Below are positions 1-8,656 of a stretch of 64,000 bases of DNA, piece after piece (within the stretch, counting starts at the first letter, position 1; every line of letters begins with the position of its first letter). Both the position numbers and the translations under genes were made by a program. The DNA lies in the NCBI RefSeq assembly GCF_014639075.1, contig NZ_BMFS01000008.1:62001-126000 (forward strand). The letters are read 5' to 3'. The notes under the pieces were generated by a model. That model made no database searches. It saw nothing but the letters and a program-made list of their open reading frames with translations, and had not been told where the DNA came from. Source of the stretch: Glycocaulis albus. Its GTDB lineage: Bacteria; Pseudomonadota; Alphaproteobacteria; Caulobacterales; Maricaulaceae.

Positions 1-72
1 ACGCCCGATGTGTGGATGCTGGGCCGGGAGCGGGTCTATCGCGTGCCGGGCAAAAGCGTGCTGGGGGATTAG
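1..72 (+). CDS. C-terminal end of an unidentified protein (5' truncated)
   Basis: An open frame enters from the left edge and ends at a TAG at 70-72. The last 23 residues end in RVPGKSVLGD. There is too little sequence to assign a family. Its stop codon overlaps the stop of the convergent lipoprotein gene by two bases. Base composition is as GC-rich as most of the window, unlike the next gene. Confidence 0.5.
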   Translation, partial: TPDVWMLGRERVYRVPGKSVLGD

Positions 73-746
73 TTAAAGTTCCTGATCACCCGATAGGTTA
101 TCTCGGTATTTGTAGCGCTGATCACTTCAATCACTGCGCCTCGATATCCGATTTCGGATGAAATGCTTAAATCGTACTGCACATCGTTTGAAAATGCTGG
201 TCGAGCAACATTACCAGAAAATTCACGGTATGATATGCTTATCGCATCGCCGATCCGTCCGCTATAGAGTAGTGTTTGTTGAAACGCATTACTGCTAGCA
301 ATTGCTCTCTGCTCTCGGTCAAAGTCTCGATTTGAACAAGTGGCGACATTAAATACAGTAATTACACAAAGTCGATCATTCTCGTGCGACGCGCGGATAG
401 ATTGAGGTGGGTCCATCAAGAAATTTTTGGACAGTACCCCTAAGTTCTCATTTCCTCCCGACATGTAGGCATATGAGTGGTATGTCCAATTCTCATCTTG
501 TCCTGTCTGCGGGTAAAATCCCCCTTGGAAAGTATATCCTGAAACGCTTGTGGAAGGTGCCACATTGACTCCGTCCAGGTACACGATGTTTCCTTGAGAC
601 AGCATCGCTTCGCCGACGCCAACTGTAACGATAGTATCCAGTTCTGGGCGGCTGAACTGTTCGGATGGTGCAACATAATTTTGTGCGGGAGTTGCGCACG
701 CACTCGCTGCGAGCAATCCAAGCCCTATAAGAATCGCTCTGAACAT
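69..746 (-). CDS. Hypothetical lipoprotein, AT-rich gene
   Basis: A 225-residue protein with a short hydrophobic N-terminus ending in LLAASAC, a plausible lipobox, which suggests a membrane-anchored envelope lipoprotein. The rest is Ser/Asn/Thr-rich with no domain I recognise; two further cysteines (in RLCVITV and VATCSNRD) could form a disulfide. Upstream on the minus strand there is a purine-rich stretch (GGGGGAGAAA) before the ATG, a good ribosome site. Sampled lines of this gene look to be about 45 percent GC by eye, far below the neighbours, and rare codons such as ATA and TTA are used. This suggests acquisition by transfer. Function unknown. Confidence 0.6.
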   Translation of the reverse strand: MFRAILIGLGLLAASACATPAQNYVAPSEQFSRPELDTIVTVGVGEAMLSQGNIVYLDGVNVAPSTSVSGYTFQGGFYPQTGQDENWTYHSYAYMSGGNENLGVLSKNFLMDPPQSIRASHENDRLCVITVFNVATCSNRDFDREQRAIASSNAFQQTLLYSGRIGDAISISYREFSGNVARPAFSNDVQYDLSISSEIGYRGAVIEVISATNTEITYRVIRNFN

Positions 747-854
747 CAGTAGTTTCTCCCCCGTCGATTAATCTATCTTGTACAATTTAACGTGGTTAGA
801 AAAGTTTACAACAAATTGGGCGGTTCTTGTTGATCATAGAGCATTGCTTGCGCC
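747..854 (-). promoter_or_regulatory. AT-rich leader of the lipoprotein gene
   Basis: This gap is much more AT-rich than the surrounding sequence. On the minus strand it reads TTGTAA followed downstream by TTAAATTGTACAAGATAGAT, so a sigma-70-like promoter is plausible. It also separates this gene from the DUF3429 gene, which ends at 855. The exact boxes are not certain. Confidence 0.25.
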
Positions 855-1337
855 CTACATCGCCCGTATCGCTAGCGCCGCGCCAAGGCCGATCACGGCG
901 CCCAGCGTCAGAACCAGCCGCAAGGGCAAGTACCAGCGCGGCAGCGTGCCGCCACGCACTGCGCCGCGGTCCCACAGATACTGGATGACGAAACCGGCGA
1001 TCAGCATGCCCCATCCGGTCAGCTCGGTATCAAAGGGCAGGTCCGGCCGGTTCCAGACCTGCAAGAGCACCGCAAACCAGCCAGACAGTGACAGCAGCAC
1101 AGCCAGCAACAACACGCCCGTGCGCGGAGCGTCGGCGCGCAGCACGATCTCGGTTGTCCAGCGCCCGCCGGCCAGGAAGGACAGCACGACAGCGGCATAG
1201 ATCGGCAGGAAATTGGCAGCCTGCAGCCCGGCCTGCCCGCCCAGCGCTATGCCGAAGGCGCCGGCGAAGAAGGGAACAAGACCGGCAAAGCCCATAAGGA
1301 GCGGGGTGCCGGGCGCTTCGCTGAGCTGTCTGAGCAT
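855..1337 (-). CDS. DUF3429 family integral membrane protein
   Basis: A 160-residue protein with about five hydrophobic segments (for example GFAGLVPFFAGAFGIAL, FLPIYAAVVLSFLAG, GVLLLAVLLSLSGWFAVLL). The pattern, including the conserved segment YAAVVLSFLAGGRW near residue 45, is that of the DUF3429 family of small inner-membrane proteins. No biochemical function is established for the family. I chose the ATG at 1337 (MLRQLSEAPGTP); a longer frame runs back into the upstream gene. It is the last gene of a minus-strand run podJ, TauE/SafE, TIGR02186, DUF3429, and is probably cotranscribed with them. Confidence 0.7.
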   Translation of the reverse strand: MLRQLSEAPGTPLLMGFAGLVPFFAGAFGIALGGQAGLQAANFLPIYAAVVLSFLAGGRWTTEIVLRADAPRTGVLLLAVLLSLSGWFAVLLQVWNRPDLPFDTELTGWGMLIAGFVIQYLWDRGAVRGGTLPRWYLPLRLVLTLGAVIGLGAALAIRAM

Positions 1338-1347
1338 TGTCGGGTTC

Positions 1348-2151
1348 CTATCTGCGGCGGAAGATTTCTGCCGCGCTCCATCCTGCCAGAAGCGCGATGA
1401 TGACGGCAATCATGCCATAGAGCGGCGCATGATCATGCGCAAAATCATACAAAGCCTGCTCCAGCCCGGCTTTGCGGACCTCCAGCGTGGTCCGGCGGCT
1501 GGCTATCGGCACGCCATCACGGAAGAGATAGATGTCGAGCGCATATTCGCCCACCGGCGTCACGGGCGGCAGGCGCACATCGGCCCGGAACAGCCCGCCA
1601 TCGAGTATTTCCACGCCGCCCGGTGATTCCACGTAAAGCCCGTCGCGTGCGCGGTTGCGCACAACGGCCCGGCGATAATCCACTATTTCTCCGCCAAGCT
1701 CGGTGACCACGACGCCGCCCACGCCAAAGCGCGTTTCTTCGCGCTCATGAGCGGGCGCTGACAGGCGCAGATGCTCCATGCCGATGGCTTCGCGCCGCAG
1801 CGAGGAGAAGGTCGCAAACTGGCTCAAGGACCGGGTGGAGGCGACGGCGTAATAGCCATAGATGTCCTCAAAGGTGATCGGCGCGCGGTTGATCCAGATG
1901 CCCAGCGTGCGGATCTTGCGCATGACGCGCAAATCTTCCTGCGGTCCGCGCACGACCACGACTATGTCATCGCCTTCCTCAAGACCGGTAACGGCGCCAT
2001 AGACGAGAAAGTCCGCGCCGGTGAAGTTGGAGCGTATTTCGACGACTTCCTGTGTCAGGGCAGCGACAATGCCGACAGGCTGGATCTCGTCCTCGGGCGC
2101 GGCGTTCGCTGTACCGCCCAACACCAGGCTCATGAGCGCAGCGCGGATCAT
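1348..2151 (-). CDS. TIGR02186 family exported protein with C-terminal membrane anchor
   Basis: A 267-residue protein with an N-terminal signal peptide (MIRAALMSLVLGGTANA), a beta-rich middle domain, and a C-terminal transmembrane helix (YGMIAVIIALLAGWSAAEIF) followed by basic residues, so the bulk should face the periplasm. It matches the alphaproteobacterial TIGR02186 family, which regularly sits next to a TauE/SafE permease as here. Start and upstream stop overlap (ATGA at 2148-2151), so translation is coupled. A role as accessory factor of the permease is inferred only from this constant pairing. Confidence 0.75.
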   Translation of the reverse strand: MIRAALMSLVLGGTANAAPEDEIQPVGIVAALTQEVVEIRSNFTGADFLVYGAVTGLEEGDDIVVVVRGPQEDLRVMRKIRTLGIWINRAPITFEDIYGYYAVASTRSLSQFATFSSLRREAIGMEHLRLSAPAHEREETRFGVGGVVVTELGGEIVDYRRAVVRNRARDGLYVESPGGVEILDGGLFRADVRLPPVTPVGEYALDIYLFRDGVPIASRRTTLEVRKAGLEQALYDFAHDHAPLYGMIAVIIALLAGWSAAEIFRRR

Positions 2152-3089
2152 GATGCGCTCCTTCCGGCGGTCTCCATCAGCTCGAACATGTCGACGGGAT
2201 CAGACACCAGGTCAAAGGCGAGCTTGAGGCAGACCGCCAGCACCATCAGGGCGAGGGCGGCCCGCAATTCCTCGGCGCGGATACGCTGGCCCGCGCGGGC
2301 ACCGAACTGTGCACCGATGACGCCGCCAACGATAAGCAGGGCAGCCAGTACCAGATCGACTGTCTGGTTCTGTGCGGCCTGCAGGAAGGTCGTCAACGCC
2401 GTCACGAAGAGAATCTGGAACAGCGATGTGCCGATAACCACAGAGGTTGGCATGCGCAGGATGTAGATCATGGCCGGCACCATGACGAAGCCGCCACCAA
2501 CGCCCATCAGGGCAGCCAGCAGGCCGACCAGCGCGCCAATGCCGATGACCGGGATCAGGCTGATATAGAGGCCGGAGACCGGAAAGCGGACCTTGAAGGG
2601 CAGGGCATCTATCAGGCCCCGGCGGCGGCGGCGCGGACGCGGCGTGATGCCGGCCTTGCCCTGGCGGTAGCGCCGCCACAGCGCGGTAGCGCTCTCTACA
2701 AACATCAGCCCGCCGATAATGCCCAGAAAGCCGACATAGCACAGCGAGATGACCAGATTGATCTGGCCCGTGGCCTGCAGGAAGGAGAACAGCCAGACCC
2801 CGCCCACCGAACCCACAACGCCGCCGGCGAGCAGGTAGAGCCCCATCTTCAGATCGAGGCTCTTGCGCCGGAAATGCGCGATGGCGCCCGATGCGGACGA
2901 GGCGACGATCTGGTTGGTCTGGGTCGCCACCGCAACCGGAGGGGGGATGCCGATGAAGATGAGAATCGGCGTCATCAGGAAGCCGCCGCCGACGCCAAAC
3001 ATGCCTGACAGGAAGCCGACGGCGAGGCCAAGGCCCAGTATCAGGAAAATGTTTACCGAGACTTCCGCTATGGGAAGGTAGATGTCCAT
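2148..3089 (-). CDS. TauE/SafE family sulfite/anion exporter
   Basis: A 313-residue polytopic membrane protein with two homologous halves, each opening with a Gly-rich GxFGVGGGF or AALMGVGGGF motif, the signature of the TauE/SafE (DUF81) family. Members move sulfite, sulfoacetate or other small organosulfur anions across the inner membrane; the substrate cannot be read from sequence. A basic cytoplasmic loop (RPRRRRRG) lies mid-protein. The gene starts 9 bases after podJ ends and overlaps the TIGR02186 gene by 4 bases, so it is in one transcription unit with both. Confidence 0.85.
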   Translation of the reverse strand: MDIYLPIAEVSVNIFLILGLGLAVGFLSGMFGVGGGFLMTPILIFIGIPPPVAVATQTNQIVASSASGAIAHFRRKSLDLKMGLYLLAGGVVGSVGGVWLFSFLQATGQINLVISLCYVGFLGIIGGLMFVESATALWRRYRQGKAGITPRPRRRRRGLIDALPFKVRFPVSGLYISLIPVIGIGALVGLLAALMGVGGGFVMVPAMIYILRMPTSVVIGTSLFQILFVTALTTFLQAAQNQTVDLVLAALLIVGGVIGAQFGARAGQRIRAEELRAALALMVLAVCLKLAFDLVSDPVDMFELMETAGRSAS

Positions 3090-3098
3090 CGCCCCGCC

Positions 3099-6000
3099 CT
3101 ACCGGGACGGGCCGCGCTCGAGCCGGGCAACCAGAGCGGTGTCTATCGCCCCGCTCGCTTCCAGTCCTTGCGCGCGCTGGTATGCCACCACTGCCTCGCG
3201 GGTTTGCGGGCCGTAAGCCCCGTCAGCCTGACCGGAACCATAGCCCATGGCGAAAAGCAATTCCTGCGCCCGGGCGATCAGGCGCGTGCTTGCCCCTTGC
3301 TCCCAGGTCTGGGCGGGGTAGCGGCCTTGCGCCTGCGGGTCGAGGGTGCGCGGCGCAAAACTGCGGGCTGCATCCTCTGCGGCCGCGCGCTGTTCGGCCG
3401 AAAGCTCGCGGCGCAGCCCGGCCGCCCGTTCAGCCGCAGCGCTGTCTCCGCCCGCCGCGGCAATGAGGAACCAGGCATAGGCGTCGGCGGCGCTTTGCGG
3501 CACACCAAAGCCCTCCTCGAAGAGCAGGCCGAGATTGAACTGGCTGTCACCCATGCCGTGCAGGGCAGCCTGTTCGAACCAGCGTGCCGCGGCCTGCTGG
3601 TTCGCCGGTGTGGGGGACTGGTTCACATAGGCGACGCCGGCTTCATACATGGCGCGCAGATGGCCGTTCTCCGCGGCCCGCACGATCCACTGCCGCCCGG
3701 CTTCGGGATCAGCTGTGACGCCCTCGCCCCGCTCCAGCAGGCGGCCATAGCGGAACTGGGCGTCGGGTATGCCCTGCTCGGCGGCGCGGCGGATCAGTGT
3801 GAGACCGCCTTGCATGTCATCGGCCTCGAAGCGCTGGAGGGCCAGTTGATAGCGCGCTACCGGGTCACCAGAGGTCGCAGCGGCCTCCAGCGTCAATGGC
3901 GTGTCGGGAAGTATGTTGGCAGCCGGCTGCGCGCTAGCCTCTTGCGCGGTCTGCCGGGCGGGCGCGCTCTCAGCGGGCTGGACCGTTGCTGGAGCCACCT
4001 CAACCGGCGTTTCCAGCGGTTCTGCGGGTGCTGCCTCATTGCCCGTTGCCGCGGCGGTCTCGTCTGCTGTTGCCGGTCCGGCAGATTGCGGCTCAATCAC
4101 ATTGGTCTGCTCCGTGCGCACGTCAGCAAACAGGCTGGAGAGCGCTTCGGGCGAGACGTCGGTTTGCGCCGATTGCGTTCCGCGATTGAATCCGTCGGTC
4201 AGCACGAAGGCGGCAGCGGCCCCCAGGGCCAGGAAACCCAGAAGACTGACCCCGGCGAGCAGCCAGCGGCTGCGTGTGCCTTCGGCCTGCGGCGCCTGCA
4301 CGGCTGAATAGTCATATCGCGCCGGATCAGAGCCGCCCGTGCGGACCTTGCGGCGGGCCGCTGACAGAAACTCGGCATCGGCCGTGGCGCCAAGCACCTG
4401 GGCAGCGCGTGTGCGGCGTGCAGGTTCAGGCATGGGCGCAGGCTGTGGCGCTTCCTGCCAGACATCATCCGCAGCGTTGTCGTCCGCGGACGGGCCGAAG
4501 TCCTCGCGCTGCGGGCCGGTCAGCGGATCCTCAACCGCGACGACGAAACTGTCGGTGCCGCTGATGGCGAATTCGCCCTGGAGCGCCGCCTCGCGCTGGC
4601 CGGGCGGCGGCTTCAGCGGGCTTGCAAAACTGTCCGCCTCCGGCGCGGGTTCGCCTGTCCTTTCGGCACGTTTTTCAAACGCGGCTGAAGGCATCTTGCG
4701 CCGTGGCGGTTCATGCAGCGCGTTCTGTTCGATCGCCTCAAGGCGTTCGGCAAGCGCTGTCATGGCCCGCTGGACGGGTGATAGCGCCTCGGAAGTCTCG
4801 GTGCGCGCGGCGTCCAGGCGCGCATGCACGCCTTCCATCGCCTCGGCGATGCGCGCAGCCGTGCGCTCTTCGGACGCGGCAATGCGTGCCTGAAGCACGT
4901 CATCCTCGGAGCGTGCGCGCCCATTGGCATCCAGTGTTTCCACCACGCGGGCCATGCGTTCGCCTGCGGCCTCCAATGCCCGGGCAGAGCGCTCCTCGGC
5001 GTTGCTGACACGCTCGGCGAGCGTCTCGCCGAGCTTTGCCACCTGTTCGCCGATCTGCCTCACAGCATGACTGCTCTCCCGGCGCACATCGTCAAGACGG
5101 CTTTCAATATCGGCCTGGTTGCGCAGCTGGCTCCGGCGCTGTTCCTGATCGCGGAAGCGGGCCTCCAGCCGGGCCTCGTTGTCGGTGAAGCGCCGGTCGA
5201 TGGCACGGGCCAGACGGGAGACTTCCTGGCTGATGCGCGCCAGCGTGTCGGCCTGCCGGGTCTCGGCAGCCGACAGGCGCGCCTCGGTCGCCTGCAAGGC
5301 CTGTTCAAACCGCCCGCCCTGACCGCCCGAACGCGCCAGCGCGTCCAGCTGGCCGGCAAACTCGCGGCGCGTGTCGCGGATCACTTCAGCCAGCTCGGTC
5401 GCCAGCCGGTCAAAGCGCTGCTGGAACTGTTCCTGCGTCATGGCAGAGCCCGTGCCCTGCTCCAGCTGGGCAAGGCGTGCCTCCAGCCGCTCATGCGACT
5501 TCGCCAGTGCATCTGCGGCCTGGAAGGTAGCGCTTTCCGCCGCCACCAGCCGGCGCTGCAAAGCACGCGAGCTGTCGTGCACGCCGTCCAGCGCACTGGT
5601 CATGTCCTTGTGGCGCTGTTCCACCAGATCGCGCAGGGACTGCTCCTCGGCGCGGGTGCGCCGTTCGGCCTCGTCAATACGTTCAGCCAGCGTGCGTATG
5701 GATTTTTCGGCGCCGTCCTTGCGGCGATCCTCGCGCTCGAGCAGTCCGTCAATCTCGGAGCGGAAATCGCGTTCGGTCTCGTATAGCCGTGCGGCTACCT
5801 TGCCGAGGGCTGCTTCAACCGCGCGGACGGGGGCGGTGTCGCCGCTGCCGCCATTGCGCTCCAGCTTGCGCAGCCGGTCCATCAGCTCGTCCTGGCTGGC
5901 GCGCATACGGGCGAGAGCGGCGCCGGTCGACTCTTCTTCGTCCTCCAGCCCGTCCTCGATGCGTTCCAGCCGCCGGGCCAGCCCGCTCACTGACTGGTCC

Positions 6001-6296
6001 ACCCCGGATATGGCAAGCTGGGCACGCGATTCGGCCGCCTCGATACGGGCGCCCAGCCGCGCAATCATTTCATGAAGGTCGTCATCACCGCCGCCACCGT
6101 CGCCATCTGGCGTGCCCGTAAATCCGGGAAAGCCGCTGAGACGGTCCGGCCAGTCGGTCGAAAGCGGGCCATCTTCGAGAATGACGCGGTTGAGCCATTC
6201 GCCGAGAGTCATGCCCTGGCGGCGCGCAGCTGTCTTGGCCATCGCCCGCGCGCGCGGGTCGATGCCTTTAACGCTCCAAGGTGTCCCGGATGTCAT
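3099..6296 (-). CDS. podJ: PodJ-like polar organizer (coiled coil, TM, Sel1 repeats, peptidoglycan-binding domain)
   Basis: A 1065-residue protein. The N-terminus (WSVKGIDPRARAMAKTAARR) is the usual start of PodJ-like proteins. A long Arg/Glu-rich coiled coil covers roughly residues 60-560, then a Pro/Glu linker, one transmembrane helix near 674-700, an Ala/Pro/Thr periplasmic linker, three to four Sel1 repeats at about 805-960 (GDPVARYQLALQRF, GIPDAQFRYGRLLERG) and a C-terminal peptidoglycan-binding domain at about 1000-1062. In Caulobacter PodJ marks the flagellar pole and recruits stalk, pilus and holdfast factors. I start at ATG 6296 (MTSGTPW); a longer frame lacks family similarity. It heads the run podJ, TauE/SafE, TIGR02186, DUF3429. 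Confidence 0.8.
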   Translation of the reverse strand: MTSGTPWSVKGIDPRARAMAKTAARRQGMTLGEWLNRVILEDGPLSTDWPDRLSGFPGFTGTPDGDGGGGDDDLHEMIARLGARIEAAESRAQLAISGVDQSVSGLARRLERIEDGLEDEEESTGAALARMRASQDELMDRLRKLERNGGSGDTAPVRAVEAALGKVAARLYETERDFRSEIDGLLEREDRRKDGAEKSIRTLAERIDEAERRTRAEEQSLRDLVEQRHKDMTSALDGVHDSSRALQRRLVAAESATFQAADALAKSHERLEARLAQLEQGTGSAMTQEQFQQRFDRLATELAEVIRDTRREFAGQLDALARSGGQGGRFEQALQATEARLSAAETRQADTLARISQEVSRLARAIDRRFTDNEARLEARFRDQEQRRSQLRNQADIESRLDDVRRESSHAVRQIGEQVAKLGETLAERVSNAEERSARALEAAGERMARVVETLDANGRARSEDDVLQARIAASEERTAARIAEAMEGVHARLDAARTETSEALSPVQRAMTALAERLEAIEQNALHEPPRRKMPSAAFEKRAERTGEPAPEADSFASPLKPPPGQREAALQGEFAISGTDSFVVAVEDPLTGPQREDFGPSADDNAADDVWQEAPQPAPMPEPARRTRAAQVLGATADAEFLSAARRKVRTGGSDPARYDYSAVQAPQAEGTRSRWLLAGVSLLGFLALGAAAAFVLTDGFNRGTQSAQTDVSPEALSSLFADVRTEQTNVIEPQSAGPATADETAAATGNEAAPAEPLETPVEVAPATVQPAESAPARQTAQEASAQPAANILPDTPLTLEAAATSGDPVARYQLALQRFEADDMQGGLTLIRRAAEQGIPDAQFRYGRLLERGEGVTADPEAGRQWIVRAAENGHLRAMYEAGVAYVNQSPTPANQQAAARWFEQAALHGMGDSQFNLGLLFEEGFGVPQSAADAYAWFLIAAAGGDSAAAERAAGLRRELSAEQRAAAEDAARSFAPRTLDPQAQGRYPAQTWEQGASTRLIARAQELLFAMGYGSGQADGAYGPQTREAVVAYQRAQGLEASGAIDTALVARLERGPSR

Positions 6297-6427
6297 CCGA
6301 CTCACGCGCTCCCGACCCGATAGGGCGAGGGTAGCGGAACGGTTAATATTGTGTAAACCGGATCGCTGACCGCAATATGTGGTGTTTCCACAGCTATCCG
6401 TTGCACACGGGCGTTCCACCCCCGTCC

Positions 6428-6482
6428 TTAACAGTTAACAAGAACCCGCGATGCGGTTAACGGCGCGTAAAGTTTCCTTAAA
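6428..6482. promoter_or_regulatory. Cluster of CtrA-like TTAA boxes upstream of podJ
   Basis: Three imperfect CtrA-type motifs lie within 55 bases. TTAACAGTTAAC is at 6428-6439. A plus-strand TTAA-N7-TAAA is at 6457-6471. A minus-strand TTAA-N7-TTAC is at 6481-6467. The Caulobacter CtrA consensus is TTAA-N7-TTAA. The cluster sits in the 192-base gap before podJ, and a GANTC methylation site (GACTC, 6299-6303) abuts the start codon. Cell-cycle control of podJ is therefore plausible. Confidence 0.4.
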
Positions 6483-6488
6483 TTCGGC

Positions 6489-8519
6489 TCACTGTGCTGC
6501 ATCGCCCGGAAACAGCGCTGGTGCCAGCAATTGCAGCCTTCGCTCTAGCGCCCCGGCCTGGCTCAGAGGATCGACCGGTTCGCGGCCCGGCAGGGCGCGG
6601 CCGGAGTCCATGAGGAACCAGGCTTCATCGGGGGCCCCGGCTGCCATGTAACGTACGGCGAGGTGCCAGTAGTTGGCGGCGGCGAAAGGGTCCATGGCCA
6701 GCGCTTCGGTCAGCAGTGCGGCCGGATCGAGATCCGGGTACTCGGCCAGCCCCTCTTCGCCCCAGTCAATCAGCTGACGCGCCGCCATGGTACGTGCCGC
6801 GGCGCCGGCATGGCCCTCCCGGTCCAGATAGGGCTGAATCTGCTCGACCGCGAGCCGGTGGGCGCCTTCCGATGCGGCCTGTATGGCTTCAGACACGGCT
6901 TCAAAACCGGGGTCGCCCGCGCCTGCTTCGGCAAGCCTGTCGGCACCTGTGCAGGCCAGGCGTTCCGAGCCGATGGTCTCGGCCGGACAAAGACCGAAAT
7001 GGGCGGTTTCCTGGACAAGGGTCAGCATGGCCCCGGCAAAGTCGCCTTCATCCTGCAGGCCCTGTATCTCGACCATGAAGTCCGGCGGTGAGGGGGCTGC
7101 GCCCAGCTCGCCCGCCAGGGCCGATGCGATGGTTTCACGCAAGGCGCCATCCACCAGATCGAGATTGGCGCTGGCCAGGCTTGCGTCAGCGAAGCCGAGG
7201 GCGCCGGGCTCGAGCGGTTCTGATCCTTCAAGGCGCCAGTGTTCGACGCGGCCTTGCGGGCTTTCAGGGCTGATGACAGTGAACGACAAGGCGCAGACAG
7301 GCTCGCCGCCTTCGCGCAGGGCAGACAGGATGTCGGGATGGATGGCCAGCCGGTGAGCGAAGGCGGTGATGAGGTTGCGGTGCTGGACTGCTGAGAGCTC
7401 CGCGCCGTCACATCCCGTCCAGGCGCTGGCTATGGCGGGGCCGTCTTCTTCCCGATACCAGCTGGTGACGGTGCCGCTGGAGCGCGCGCCATCACTTGCT
7501 TCAGCAGGCCGCGTGGTGCTGGTCAGTCCTGCCGGTGCGGCGGCGACTCCCATTGCTGCCTCCAGCCAGAAGCGGTGGAAGCTTGCCGAGGGGCCGAACG
7601 CGATTTCCTCTTCCTGCCCGCCCTGCGAGAGGGCCGCGTAGATGTCCACATTGCGCCGCACTGCGGCATAGGTTGACGTGTTGGTGTAGCTGCCGCCCGC
7701 CACGTCTAGCCGCAATATGCGGTTCGCCCCGAAATCATAGAGCCATACGCCGCTGCCAGACTGTTCTCCGGCCCAGCTGTCGCCGGTGAAAAAGGTGCGT
7801 GCTTGTGCCGCCTCATCGTCAGCCAGCGTGTTGTCGGCGTCCGGCGGGCCGGATTCATCAAGCGGAGTGACAGCCACCACCCAGCTCAGCGCCAGCGCAT
7901 CGCCGAAAGCCCGGCCGCGGACCGCTTCATACCGGTCCATACCTACAAAAGGCGTCATGCGGGCCGGCACAGGCGCGGCGTCCTGACCGGACGAGCCGGC
8001 TTGCGCAAGCGCGTCACTGTCTGCTGGTGCTTCGGTTTGCGTGGCGCCGTTGCTGACTTCGGGATCTTCCGGCGCTTCGCTGTCCGGCATATCACCATCA
8101 GCTGCGTCGTCAGTCTCCACCGCCGGCTCCGGGTCTTGGGCGGCAGTGTCCGTGGTGTCCTGCGAGCCAGAGCCGTCATCGCCGGACGCTTGCGCGGCTG
8201 CGCCTTCGTCTGCCGGTTCGTCCGCTTCCTCACTGCCGGGCGAGGCCTCTTCGGGCGCGTCCTCATTGGTGGCGCCGGCCGGCTGGTCTGTCTCATCCGA
8301 ACTGTCTGCGTCCGGCTCCCCGTTGTCCGCTTCGCCATCATCAGGAGGGGCGGTCTCGCCCGCTTCCTCTTCCGCCGGGCTGGCCTGTTCGTCCGCGCCA
8401 GCCTCCATCGAGCGCAGCAGCGCCTCGAGTGCCTCTATGTCATCAGGGTCAAGGCGCTGCGGCGCCGACGCGGGTGTGGCTGCCAGTGACAGGGCGAGCA
8501 TGATGGTGCTGACAGACAT
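6489..8519 (-). CDS. Exported protein with long acidic linker, unknown function
   Basis: A 676-residue protein. The N-terminus MSVSTIMLALSLAATPASA is a good signal peptide, which is why I start at ATG 8519. Residues of about 25-185 are an extreme Asp/Glu/Ala/Ser/Pro-rich low-complexity segment (for example AEEEAGETAPPDDGEADNGE) with no predicted fold. The remaining roughly 480 residues look globular and have scattered cysteines (WTGCDG, FGLCPAE, LACTGAD), and the C-terminal part is helical with TPR-like spacing (AANYWHLAVRYMAAGAPDEAW). I do not recognise a family. It lies head-to-tail upstream of podJ on the same strand, 192 bases away, and diverges from the MerR gene. Confidence 0.6.
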   Translation of the reverse strand: MSVSTIMLALSLAATPASAPQRLDPDDIEALEALLRSMEAGADEQASPAEEEAGETAPPDDGEADNGEPDADSSDETDQPAGATNEDAPEEASPGSEEADEPADEGAAAQASGDDGSGSQDTTDTAAQDPEPAVETDDAADGDMPDSEAPEDPEVSNGATQTEAPADSDALAQAGSSGQDAAPVPARMTPFVGMDRYEAVRGRAFGDALALSWVVAVTPLDESGPPDADNTLADDEAAQARTFFTGDSWAGEQSGSGVWLYDFGANRILRLDVAGGSYTNTSTYAAVRRNVDIYAALSQGGQEEEIAFGPSASFHRFWLEAAMGVAAAPAGLTSTTRPAEASDGARSSGTVTSWYREEDGPAIASAWTGCDGAELSAVQHRNLITAFAHRLAIHPDILSALREGGEPVCALSFTVISPESPQGRVEHWRLEGSEPLEPGALGFADASLASANLDLVDGALRETIASALAGELGAAPSPPDFMVEIQGLQDEGDFAGAMLTLVQETAHFGLCPAETIGSERLACTGADRLAEAGAGDPGFEAVSEAIQAASEGAHRLAVEQIQPYLDREGHAGAAARTMAARQLIDWGEEGLAEYPDLDPAALLTEALAMDPFAAANYWHLAVRYMAAGAPDEAWFLMDSGRALPGREPVDPLSQAGALERRLQLLAPALFPGDAAQ

Positions 8520-8620
8520 GGGATGTACTTTCTCCGGCGCATTTGCGCTCCAGAGCCAAGCGCGCCATCGTGGCCGGGTCAAGGCAGCATGCAGGATGCG
8601 CCGCGTTAACTCGAATTGAC

Positions 8621-8638
8621 GTTGACGTGAACGTCAAC
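8621..8638. promoter_or_regulatory. Perfect palindrome, probable operator of the MerR regulator
   Basis: GTTGACGT-GA-ACGTCAAC is an 8+2+8 perfect inverted repeat, 18 bases before the regulator's ATG, preceded by an extra TTGAC. It closely resembles the palindromes bound by LiuR-type MerR regulators of branched-chain amino acid and fatty acid catabolism (TTTACGT..ACGTAAA type). It sits in the divergent gap between 8519 and 8657, so it could control both flanking genes. Confidence 0.65.
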
Positions 8639-8656
8639 TTGGCAGACAGTAGCCGT

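Noticed and set aside
3168-5786. Plus-strand frames opposite podJ
   Set aside because: Antisense of coiled-coil and Sel1 coding sequence, without motifs or start signals.
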